DNA from: Mesorhizobium japonicum MAFF 303099
GTDB taxonomy: Bacteria; Pseudomonadota; Alphaproteobacteria; Rhizobiales; Rhizobiaceae
Assembly: GCF_000009625.1 (NCBI RefSeq)
Contig: NC_002678.2
Span: 6,170,001-6,234,000 of the forward strand
Length of the DNA: 64,000 nt
Reading direction: 5' to 3'
Shown: positions 1-8,672 of the stretch, piece by piece
How positions within the stretch are numbered: the first letter of the stretch is position 1
Layout: each line of letters opens with the position of its first letter
Position numbers and translations under genes: made by a program
Notes under the pieces: generated by a model
Database searches by the model: none
Seen by the model: only the letters and a program-made list of their open reading frames with translations
What the model was told of the DNA's origin: nothing

Positions 1-646
1 GTTCGGGCAGCGGCAGCCGCCGGCCCCAGCCATGTGTTTCCAGGTCCGGTTTGGGTGCGAACTCGGAAACCCGGCCGACGCAGAGATAGGCGATCGGCGT
101 CACGTGCTCGGGAATGGCCAGCAGGCTTTTCAACGCTTGCGGCTCGATGATGCTGACCCAGCCGACGCCGACGCCTTCGGCGCGTGCGGCCAGCCAGAAA
201 TTCTGCACCGCGCAGACCGTGCTGTAGAGATCCATCTCCGGATTGTGCCAACGTCCCAGCGGCGAGTTTTTTGAGCGCTCGCGGTCGCAGGTGATGCAGA
301 TGTTGAGGGCGCTTTCGCAGATGCCTTCAAGCTTGAGCTTGCGGTAGAGCGCCCGTCTTTCCACATCGATTTCAGGCAATTCCTGTTCGCGCGCGGCCAG
401 GAACAGGTCGCGCACCTCAGCCCGTCGTGCGGCGTTGCGAATGACGATGAAGTTCCATGGCTGCATGAAGCCGACCGACGGTGCATGGTGGGCGGCAAGC
501 AGCAGCCGCGCCAGCACCGCGTCGTCGAGCGCGTCGGGCAGGAAATGGCTGCGCACGTCGCGCCGGGTGAACATGGCGCGGTAGACCGCGTCACGCGCCA
601 TCTGGTCAAATCCGTCACCGACAGGAGCGGTCATGTGTTCCGGCAT
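1..646 (-). CDS. bluB: 5,6-dimethylbenzimidazole synthase BluB (3' end outside window)
   Basis: Nitroreductase-fold enzyme that fragments reduced FMN to make 5,6-dimethylbenzimidazole, the lower ligand of cobalamin. The minus frame from the ATG at 646 reads MPEHMTAPVGDGF..., then RRDVRSHFLPD, HHAPSVGFMQPWNF, the CESALNICITCDR stretch, GRWHNPEMDLYSTVCAVQNFW and GVGVGWVSI, an order typical of BluB rather than generic nitroreductases. A purine-rich AGGGGA stands about 6 nt before the ATG; a second ATG at 634 is possible. The frame is open to base 1, so about 215 residues are visible and only the extreme C-terminus is missing. A cobalamin riboswitch lies directly upstream, which supports the call independently. 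Confidence 0.93.
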   Translation of the reverse strand, partial: MPEHMTAPVGDGFDQMARDAVYRAMFTRRDVRSHFLPDALDDAVLARLLLAAHHAPSVGFMQPWNFIVIRNAARRAEVRDLFLAAREQELPEIDVERRALYRKLKLEGICESALNICITCDRERSKNSPLGRWHNPEMDLYSTVCAVQNFWLAARAEGVGVGWVSIIEPQALKSLLAIPEHVTPIAYLCVGRVSEFAPKPDLETHGWGRRLPLPE

Positions 647-705
647 CGCTCGTCCCCTTGCGATTGCAATCAATGTCGTCCGCCTGACCATGCGGATGAC
701 GATGC

Positions 706-862
706 CTGCCAGGCCGGTCTTCTGGCTCGGGATCAACCCGCGTCCGGTGCCTTCCCGTCATCGACAGTGGCATTTACCGGCGCGGTCCCCCTTACAGCGT
801 TGGGCACGCCACGGAGTTCAACCGTGTTCCCGATTCTCCCGCTTGCGGCGGGCACCAGGCAG
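706..862 (-). promoter_or_regulatory. Cobalamin (B12) riboswitch upstream of bluB
   Basis: Read on the minus strand the segment carries the hallmarks of a cobalamin aptamer in order: TGGTGCCCGCCG near 857-847, GGGAACACGGTTGAACTCC, a CTGTAAGGGG block, ATGCCACTG, GGGAAGGCACCGG, and the B12 box GAGCCAGAAGACCGGCC at about 728-712. The ends CTGCC (862-858) and GGCAG (710-706) can close the P1 stem. It ends 60 nt before the bluB start codon, so it probably represses bluB when adenosylcobalamin is abundant. The switching mechanism (terminator or RBS sequestration) was not resolved. Confidence 0.92.
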
Positions 863-995
863 TGGCGGCGACCTTACGCCGAAGCCGCGGCCGCGCCAAT
901 CCCCGCAGCGACGCCAATGGACGCAGGCGCGATTTTCCCCAGTCATCAGGCTGCAATGCATGGCCATCGCGGCGCCGGGGCACTAGATAGGGAGC

Positions 996-1922
<927 letters not shown>

Positions 1923-2177
1923 ATGATGGCTGGTGAAACCAACGAAGACGTCAAGGCGATGAGCTTCGAACAGGCACTCGACGCGCTGGAGAAGATCGTC
2001 GATGATCTGGAGCGTGGCGACGTGCCGCTCGACCAGTCGATCCGCATCTACGAGCGCGGCGAGGCGCTGAAGGCGCATTGCGACCGGCTGCTGAAGGCCG
2101 CCGAGGACAAGGTCGAGAAGATCAGGCTGTCGCGCGACGGCAAGCCGGTCGGAACCGAGCCGCTGGACGCGGATTGA
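1923..2177 (+). CDS. xseB: Exodeoxyribonuclease VII small subunit
   Basis: 84-residue acidic helical protein, the expected size for XseB, which binds several copies per XseA large subunit in the ExoVII nuclease that degrades single-stranded DNA. The core [19 protein letters not shown], then [18 protein letters not shown], matches the family. The ATG directly abuts the HDAC stop (a second ATG follows one codon later), so the two are probably translationally coupled. xseA is not in the window. Confidence 0.95.
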   Translation: MMAGETNEDVKAMSFEQALDALEKIVDDLERGDVPLDQSIRIYERGEALKAHCDRLLKAAEDKVEKIRLSRDGKPVGTEPLDAD

Positions 2178-2276
2178 GGCACGGAACAGCCTTACCGGTT
2201 TTTGGACACGATCGTGGTTGAGGATTAAGCTCGTCCCGATTGAAACGGCTCCAGGACAAGAGGAGATACGGAAGCG

Positions 2277-2543
2277 ATGTGCAGAAACATCAAGACCCTG
2301 TTCAATTTTGATCCGCCGGCAACCAATGACGAAGTCCGCGACGCGGCCCTTCAGTTCGTCCGCAAGCTGAGCGGAACGACACGGCCGTCGAAACAGAACC
2401 AGCATGCGTTTGACCACGCCGTCGAAGCCATTGCGGCATCGGCGCGAGAGCTTCTCGATTCGCTCGAAACCAACCAGCATCCACGCAATCGCGAAGAGGT
2501 GGCGGCCAAACTGCGGGCAAAGGCGGCGATCCGCTTTGCCTGA
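2277..2543 (+). CDS. DUF2277 family protein
   Basis: 88-residue soluble protein starting MCRNIKTLFNFDPPAT, the strongly conserved opening of DUF2277 (function unknown). The middle RDAALQFVRKLSGTTRPSKQN and a helical tail EVAAKLRAKAAIRF also fit. The paired Cys-Arg-Asn start is a family signature. The start codon follows GAGGAGATACGGAAGCG. It sits between xseB and a pirin, with a 99-nt gap upstream, so it may have its own promoter. Confidence 0.88.
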   Translation: MCRNIKTLFNFDPPATNDEVRDAALQFVRKLSGTTRPSKQNQHAFDHAVEAIAASARELLDSLETNQHPRNREEVAAKLRAKAAIRFA

Positions 2544-2583
2544 TGCGGCCAGAGCGGTCATCGACCGCTGACGAGGAGAGTTC

Positions 2584-3504
2584 ATGAGCTTCTTTCCCGG
2601 GAAAGACCCTGAAGCCGGCGACGCCTTTGCCAGCGACCAGATCGAGTTGATGGTCATCCCGAACGCCAAGGACATTGGCGGCTTCGAGGTGCGCCGCGCT
2701 CTGCCGACCGCCAAAAGGCGGCTGGTCGGGCCTTTCATCTTCTTCGACCGCATGGGCCCGGCGATCCTGCGCGCGGGCCAGGCGCTTGACGTCCGTCCGC
2801 ATCCGCATATCGGGTTGTCGACGGTGACCTATTTGTTCGACGGCAAGATCCGGCATCGCGATTCACTCGGCACCGAAATGGTCATCCAGCCCGGTGACGT
2901 GAATTTGATGACCGCCGGCCGCGGCATCGTGCACTCCGAGCGCACGCCGGAGGAATTGCGCGGCGCGCCGATGTCGATCTCCGGCCTGCAGACATGGCTG
3001 GCATTGCCTGACAACAAGGAGGAAGTCGCGCCGGTGTTCGAGAACACCGCTGCCTTGCGGTTGCCCGAGATCGATGCCGAAGGCGTCCGCGGCCGCATCG
3101 TCATCGGGGATTTTCAAGGGTTGCGCTCCCCGGTACGGGCCGACACCGAGACGCTTTACGCCGACCTCAGACTGGCGCCTGGCGCCAGCGTGAAGATTGC
3201 CGCCGATGCGGAAGAGCGCGCCATCTACACGCTAGAAGGCGAGGTTGCGATTTCGGGCGACGTCTTCCCGGCTGAACGGCTGCTGGTGTTCCGGCCCGGT
3301 GATGAGATCATCATATCGTCGCAAACCGGTGCGCACTTCATGCTGTTCGGTGGCGCCTCGCTCGGCTCGCAGCGCTATATCTGGTGGAATTTCGTCTCCT
3401 CGTCCAAGGAGCGCATCGAACAGGCTAAGCAGGAATGGAAGACGGGCCGCTTCGATATCGTTCCTGGAGATGAGAAAGAGTTCATCCCGCTGCCGGAAAG
3501 CTGA
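2584..3504 (+). CDS. Pirin family protein
   Basis: 306-residue bicupin. The N-terminal cupin carries the pirin metal site HPHIGLSTVTYLFDG (residues about 75-89) plus the later His and Glu in MTAGRGIVHSERTP (about 112-125). Pirins are iron-binding proteins, some with quercetinase activity; the bacterial role is usually unknown. GAGGAG precedes the ATG by 7 nt. It is 40 nt after DUF2277 and likely co-transcribed with it. Confidence 0.9.
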   Translation: MSFFPGKDPEAGDAFASDQIELMVIPNAKDIGGFEVRRALPTAKRRLVGPFIFFDRMGPAILRAGQALDVRPHPHIGLSTVTYLFDGKIRHRDSLGTEMVIQPGDVNLMTAGRGIVHSERTPEELRGAPMSISGLQTWLALPDNKEEVAPVFENTAALRLPEIDAEGVRGRIVIGDFQGLRSPVRADTETLYADLRLAPGASVKIAADAEERAIYTLEGEVAISGDVFPAERLLVFRPGDEIIISSQTGAHFMLFGGASLGSQRYIWWNFVSSSKERIEQAKQEWKTGRFDIVPGDEKEFIPLPES

Positions 3505-3605
3505 GGAAGTCGGCGAGGGGACCTGATTGATCCGCGTCATCGACACGCATTTACTTTCGCCGGCCGGCGGCCTATCTCGCCGTTGAACAGAAAGCCTGAG
3601 CTCCC

Positions 3606-5519
3606 GTGAACGCAACGCCGCATACGCCGCTTCTCGACAAGGTCCGCATCCCGGCGGATCTGCGCGCGCTTGACGAGAGCGAGCTGCCGCAACTGGCGTC
3701 CGAGCTTCGCCTCGAACTGGTCGACGCGGTGTCCCGCACCGGCGGCCATCTCGGCGCCGGCCTCGGCGTGGTCGAACTGACGGTGGCGCTGCACTACGTC
3801 TTCAACACGCCGGACGACCGGCTGATCTGGGATGTCGGCCACCAGGCCTATCCGCACAAGATCCTGACCGGCCGCCGCGACCGCATCCGCACATTGCGCC
3901 AGGAGGGCGGCCTGTCCGGCTTCACCCGCCGCGCCGAGAGTGAATACGATCCCTTCGGCGCCGCCCATTCCTCGACGTCGATATCGGCTGGCCTCGGCAT
4001 GGCCGCCGCTCGCGACCTCTCCGGCGGCCGCAACAATGTCATCGCCGTCATCGGCGACGGCGCCATGTCGGCCGGCATGGCCTATGAGGCGATGAACAAT
4101 GCCGGTGCGCTCGATGCCCGGCTCATCGTCATCCTCAACGATAACGACATGTCGATCGCGCCGCCCACCGGCGCCATGAGCGCCTATCTGGCGCGCCTCG
4201 CCTCGGGCAAGGCCTATGCCGGCCTGCGCGATTTCGGCAAGAAGCTGACATCCTATCTCGGCAAGCGCGCCGATCGTGCGATCACAAGAGCGGTCGAGCA
4301 TGCGCGCGGCTATGTCACCGGCGGCACGCTGTTCGAGGAGCTCGGTTTCTACCACATCGGCCCGATCGACGGCCACAATCTCGAGCATCTGATCCCGGTG
4401 CTGAAGAATGTCCGCGACAATGGCGAAGGCCCGGTGCTGATCCATGTCGTCACCCAGAAGGGCAAGGGCTATGCGCCGGCGGAGGCTGCGGCCGACAAAT
4501 ACCACGGCGTCAACAAATTCGACGTCATCACCGGCGCGCAGGCCAAGGCGCCGGCCAACGCACCGGCCTACACCAAGGTGTTCGCCGAAAGCCTGATTAG
4601 AGAAGCCCGCGAGGACGACCGGATCGTCGCCGTCACCGCCGCCATGCCGAGTGGGACGGGGCTGGATCTGTTCGGCGAAGTGTTCCCGTCACGGACCTTC
4701 GACGTCGGCATTGCCGAACAGCATGCGGTGACCTTTGCTGCCGGTCTCGCGACCGAAGGCTACAAGCCGTTTGCGGCAATCTATTCGACCTTCCTGCAGC
4801 GCGCCTATGACCAGGTCGTCCATGATGTCGCCATCCAGAAACTGCCGGTGCGTTTCCCGATCGACCGCGCCGGCTTCGTCGGTGCCGATGGCGCCACCCA
4901 TTGCGGTGCTTTCGACACAACTTTCCTGGCAAGCCTGCCGGGCTTTGTCGTGATGGCGGCCGCCGACGAAGCGGAGTTGCGCCACATGGTGCGCACGGCG
5001 GCAGCCTATGATGACGGCCCGATCGCCTTCCGCTATCCGCGCGGCAATGGCGTCGGCGTCGACATGCCGGAGCGCGGCGAGGTTCTCGAACTCGGCAAGG
5101 GCCGCGTCGTTCGGGAAGGCAGCAAGGTGGCGCTGCTGTCCTTCGGCACGCGCTTACAGGATTGCCTGATCGCTGCTGAGGAACTCGGCGCGGCGGGGCT
5201 TTCCACCACCGTTGCCGATGCCCGCTTTGCCAAGCCGCTCGACGAGGATCTGATCCGGCGGCTCGCCCGCTCGCACGAGGTTCTGGTGACGGTGGAAGAG
5301 GGCGCCATTGGCGGCTTCGCCAGCCATGTGCTGCAGTTCCTCGCCCATGAAGGACTGCTGGAAAGCGGCTTGAAGGTGCGCCCGCTGGTGCTGCCTGACG
5401 TGTTCACCGATCACGCCAAGCCGGAAAAAATGTATGCCGATGCCGGGCTCGATGCCGCCGGCATCGTGCGCACCGTTTTCACCGCGCTCGATCATACGGC
5501 CCGCGCCCAGCGCGCCTGA
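3606..5519 (+). CDS. dxs: 1-deoxy-D-xylulose-5-phosphate synthase
   Basis: 637-residue thiamine-diphosphate transketolase-like enzyme that condenses pyruvate and glyceraldehyde-3-phosphate, the first step of the MEP isoprenoid pathway. It shows [38 protein letters not shown], the ThDP motif [18 protein letters not shown]...NDNDMSI, and the pyrimidine-domain motif [17 protein letters not shown]. The start is a GTG that places the family-typical sequence TPLLDKV near the N-terminus; no strong Shine-Dalgarno is visible. In related genomes dxs commonly lies close to xseB and tlyA, as here. ispH, from the other end of the same pathway, is also in this window. Confidence 0.97.
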
Positions 5520-5667
5520 CTCAAAACCTCTAGCGCTTGAATCAGTTTGCCGGCTTGATTTCGTAACGCATTGTTAACACTGCTGTTTGGCGTTTTGCTT
5601 ACCGTGTCCCTTGGCCGTTTTTCAACGGCGCCCTGCTAGATCGGCGTCAGGCAGGGAGACAAAAACA

Positions 5668-5961
5668 ATGAAGACGCTTCTGTGCGGCGTGGCCCTCTTG
5701 GCCACTATAGTCGCGCCGGCCGCCGCCGAGACGCGCTATGACCGCAATCTCGAAAAGGCGGCGCTGGGCATCATTGCCAGCAAGATGGGCGATATTCGCG
5801 GTGGCTTTTCCTACAAGCAGGTGCCGCAGCTTGTGGTCCTGCCGGATCCTGTTCCGCCGCCCGCCATCGCCACCGAGCATCCTGCCGTGCAGGCATCAGG
5901 GGGTCGCGACGACGGTTTGTCCCCGGCCGTCGAGCGCCAGGTGTCCCGCACCATCTTCTAG
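5668..5961 (+). CDS. Small secreted protein of unknown function
   Basis: 97 residues starting MKTLLCGVALLATIVAPAAA, a clear Sec signal peptide cleaved near AAA-E. The mature part contains YDRNLEKAALGIIASKMGDIRGGF and a proline-rich VVLPDPVPPPA segment. GCAGGGAGAC precedes the ATG. I do not recognise a named family. Longer upstream starts exist but would bury the signal peptide. Its TAG stop lies inside a CTAG that also forms the stop of the convergent GFA gene. Confidence 0.75.
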   Translation: MKTLLCGVALLATIVAPAAAETRYDRNLEKAALGIIASKMGDIRGGFSYKQVPQLVVLPDPVPPPAIATEHPAVQASGGRDDGLSPAVERQVSRTIF

Positions 5962-6359
5962 AACCACATATCGCGCACGCAACGCCCGTCGCGGGGCAGG
6001 TCGTCATATGTGTCCAGGCCATCTAAATGATCGATCGGCAGATCGGCGACCGCCTCGGGCGGCGCCAGCCGCACATTGACGGCAATGCGTGTTCGACCAG
6101 ATTCCTCGGCGCGCAAACCACGCCAGGCGAGCACGCAGGCGCAGGTCGGGCAGAACAGGATTTCGAGTGACGGCGTGTTCTTTCCGGCGCGCGTGTAGCT
6201 GCCCATCGGCCCTGAAACGCGAATGCGTTCGTCGACATAGTCATAGGCCCAGAGCACGCCATAGCGACGGCAGAGCGTGCAGTTGCAGGCCGTCACCGGT
6301 CCGGGATCGCCTTCCAGGGTCCAGTGGGTTGCGCCACAATGGCAGGTTCCCGTCAGCAT
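5958..6359 (-). CDS. GFA family protein (CENP-V/GFA zinc domain)
   Basis: 133-residue protein beginning MLTGTCHCGATHWTLEG, then ACNCTLCRRYGVLWAY and FCPTCACVLAW: the cysteine pattern of the glutathione-dependent formaldehyde-activating (GFA) fold that binds zinc. GGAGGA 6 nt before the ATG at 6359 fixes the start; the frame is open further upstream but lacks a better site. Substrate unknown; family members are often loosely annotated as GFA enzymes. It is convergent with the small secreted gene and shares its stop tetranucleotide CTAG. Confidence 0.88.
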   Translation of the reverse strand: MLTGTCHCGATHWTLEGDPGPVTACNCTLCRRYGVLWAYDYVDERIRVSGPMGSYTRAGKNTPSLEILFCPTCACVLAWRGLRAEESGRTRIAVNVRLAPPEAVADLPIDHLDGLDTYDDLPRDGRCVRDMWF

Positions 6360-6532
6360 TCGTTCTCCTCCGAGTTCTGACAGCAAACGGCTCTCCCCCT
6401 TAACATTGTGCCGGACGCAAAGCGATTCCTGTAGGCCGCGGAGCGGCTTGATGCATTCGATTGCGTGCGGCGATGTTCTTCGTTCCGTCCCAATGTCCTT
6501 GCCTTCGCTGCCGGCTTTCGCCATGAAGGCAG

Positions 6533-7297
6533 ATGAACTCGCCTCTGCCAGCCAGCACCCGCCAGCGGCTCGACGACCTGCTCGTCCAGCGCGGCCTGTT
6601 TGCCAGCCGTTCGCGTGCCCGCGACGCGGTTGAGCGCGGCACGGTGACGGTTGACGGGGTCATGGCCCGCAAGCCCGGTCAGAACGTTTCGCCGCAATGC
6701 CTTGTTGCCATCGATGATCCGGCGCAGGGCTATGTCTCGCGCGCGGCGCTGAAGCTCATCGGCGGGCTCGATCACTTCAGCCTCGACCCAGCCGGCCGCG
6801 AGGCACTCGACATCGGCGCTTCGACCGGCGGCTTCACCCAGGTGCTGCTGGAGCGTGGCGCATCCCATGTCATCGCGATCGATGTCGGGCACGGCCAGAT
6901 GCATCCCGATGTCGGCAAGGACCCGCGCGTGACGGTCGTCGAAGGGTTGAATGCCCGCGATCTCACCGCCGCGGATCTTGCCGGCCGCAATCCAGATTTC
7001 ATCGTCTCCGACGTCAGCTTCATCTCGCTGAGACTGGCGCTGCCGCCGGCGCTTGCCCTCGCTAAGCCTGGTGCTGCCGCGGTCTTTCTGGTCAAGCCGC
7101 AATTCGAGGCGGGTCGCGAAGCGATCGGCAAGGGCGGCCTGTTGAAGGACCCCTTCGATGCCGCCCGCGTGGCCGGCCTGCTGCAGGATTGGCTGGATGC
7201 AGTTCCCGGCTGGCGTTCGCTCGGCCTGCATCTGTCGCCGATCGAAGGCGGCGACGGCAATCGCGAATTCCTGCTTGGTGGGATCAAGGATCGATGA
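6533..7297 (+). CDS. tlyA: TlyA family rRNA 2'-O-methyltransferase
   Basis: 254 residues: an N-terminal S4 RNA-binding domain (about 10-70; RLDDLLVQRGLFASRSRARDAV) and an FtsJ-like methyltransferase domain with the SAM motif LDIGASTGGFTQVLL (about 88-102), IAIDVGHGQMHP and the acidic DFIVSDVSFISLRLALP. TlyA proteins 2'-O-methylate cytidines in rRNA and are sometimes labelled hemolysin A. The stop overlaps the start of the next methyltransferase (ATGA), so the two RNA-modification genes form a coupled pair. Confidence 0.93.
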   Translation: MNSPLPASTRQRLDDLLVQRGLFASRSRARDAVERGTVTVDGVMARKPGQNVSPQCLVAIDDPAQGYVSRAALKLIGGLDHFSLDPAGREALDIGASTGGFTQVLLERGASHVIAIDVGHGQMHPDVGKDPRVTVVEGLNARDLTAADLAGRNPDFIVSDVSFISLRLALPPALALAKPGAAAVFLVKPQFEAGREAIGKGGLLKDPFDAARVAGLLQDWLDAVPGWRSLGLHLSPIEGGDGNREFLLGGIKDR

Positions 7298-8532
7298 GCG
7301 CGCGCTTCACCGTAAAAAAGCTTGGCGCCCAGGGCGACGGCATTGCCGAGACCGAAAGCGGTGACCTGTTCATCCCCTTCACGCTGCCCGGCGAGAGCGT
7401 CACCGCAGCGCGCGAACGGGATCGCGCCGCGTTGATGGCAGTGCTGGAGGCCTCGCTGCTGCGTATCGAGCCCGCCTGCCGCCATTTCACCGAATGCGGC
7501 GGCTGCGCCCTCCAGCATTTCGAGGCCGAAGCCTATCGCCAGTGGAAACGCGACAAGGTGGTGCACGCCCTGAAGGGCATCGATTGCAGCATCGACGAAC
7601 TGGTCGCCTGCGCGCCGCACACGCGCCGCCGTGTCGTGCTTGCCGCCCGGCGCAGCGAGACGGGCATGCTGCTCGGCTTCAACCGTCATCTGTCGCCGGA
7701 AATCATTTCCATATCGGAATGCCCGATCTCGCTGCCCGAGATCGTCGCGGCGCTCGACCGGTTGAGGGCGCTCGCCGATTTGATTTGCGCCACCACCAAA
7801 TCGTTCCGGATGGCGGTCACCGTGACGGGTTCGGGCCTCGATGTCGCGGTGTACGAGTCCGGCAAGCTCGGCGAACACCAGCGCCGCATCGCCTCCAATT
7901 TTGTCCTGGCGCAAGGCTTTGCCAGGCTGTCCATCGATGACGAGATCATCATCGAACCGAGGAAGCCCGTGGTCATGTTCGGCAGCGTTGCTGTCGCCGT
8001 GCCGCCCGGCGCCTTCCTGCAGGCGACCGAGGCAGCCGAGCAGGCCATGGCCGAGATCGTCGGCACACATCTGAAACGCGCCAAGAAGGTCGCCGATCTT
8101 TTCGCCGGTTGCGGCAGCTTTGCCTTGCGGTTGGCCGCGAAGTCGGAAGTCCATGCGGTGGAGGGCGATGCGGCGGCTCTCTCGGCGCTTGATCGGGGGG
8201 CACGATTCGCGACCGGCCTGAAGCGGGTGACGGGCGAGCGCCGCGACCTGTTCCGCCGGCCCCTAACGTTCAAGGAGTTGAACACCTTCGACGGCCTTGT
8301 CTTCGATCCGCCGCGCGCGGGTGCCGAGGACCAGTCGAAGCAGATCGCCCGCTCGGATGTTCCCTTCGTTGCCGCGGTGTCCTGCAATCCGGTGACGCTC
8401 GCTCGCGACCTGCGCATCCTCATCGACGGCGGCTATCAAGTGAAGAGCGTGACGCCGATCGACCAGTTCCTGTGGTCGTCCCATGTCGAGGCGGTCGCCC
8501 TGCTGGATAAGCCCAGGAGAAGGCGCGGCTGA
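7294..8532 (+). CDS. Class I RNA m5U methyltransferase (RlmD/RumA-like, TRAM and Fe-S type)
   Basis: 412 residues. An N-terminal TRAM-like barrel (FTVKKLGAQGDGIAE...LFIPFTLPGE) is followed by the iron-sulfur cysteine cluster CRHFTECGGCALQHF, a SAM-binding motif LFAGCGSFALRLA, and a catalytic end DPPRAGAEDQ...AAVSCNPVTLARDL, whose Cys is the nucleophile in m5U methyltransferases. The exact rRNA position is not inferable. The start is the ATG overlapping the tlyA stop (ATGA); an upstream extension encodes only shadow sequence. Confidence 0.93.
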   Translation: MSARFTVKKLGAQGDGIAETESGDLFIPFTLPGESVTAARERDRAALMAVLEASLLRIEPACRHFTECGGCALQHFEAEAYRQWKRDKVVHALKGIDCSIDELVACAPHTRRRVVLAARRSETGMLLGFNRHLSPEIISISECPISLPEIVAALDRLRALADLICATTKSFRMAVTVTGSGLDVAVYESGKLGEHQRRIASNFVLAQGFARLSIDDEIIIEPRKPVVMFGSVAVAVPPGAFLQATEAAEQAMAEIVGTHLKRAKKVADLFAGCGSFALRLAAKSEVHAVEGDAAALSALDRGARFATGLKRVTGERRDLFRRPLTFKELNTFDGLVFDPPRAGAEDQSKQIARSDVPFVAAVSCNPVTLARDLRILIDGGYQVKSVTPIDQFLWSSHVEAVALLDKPRRRRG

Positions 8533-8556
8533 GACCGGCCGTGATCACGTTTCGTT

Positions 8557-8577
8557 GAGGCCGGGCACTTCGGCCTC
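8557..8577 (+). terminator. Hairpin after the methyltransferase pair, possible terminator
   Basis: GAGGCCG (8557-8563), a 7-nt loop and CGGCCTC (8571-8577) form a perfect 7-bp GC-rich stem 24 nt past the stop. No U-tract follows, so intrinsic termination is uncertain. Confidence 0.4.
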
Positions 8578-8672
8578 TCCCGGCCCAAACCGGCCGGATT
8601 GACGCCGCAAAGCCGCCTTCTTGTACCAGCCTAGTCCGGCCGGGCGGAAGCATCGGCACTCTTACCTGACGG

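Noticed and set aside
130..618. 162-residue minus-strand frame in the bluB region
   Set aside because: It is a different frame from BluB, Ser/Arg/Cys-rich and without motifs; the BluB frame shows the conserved family blocks.
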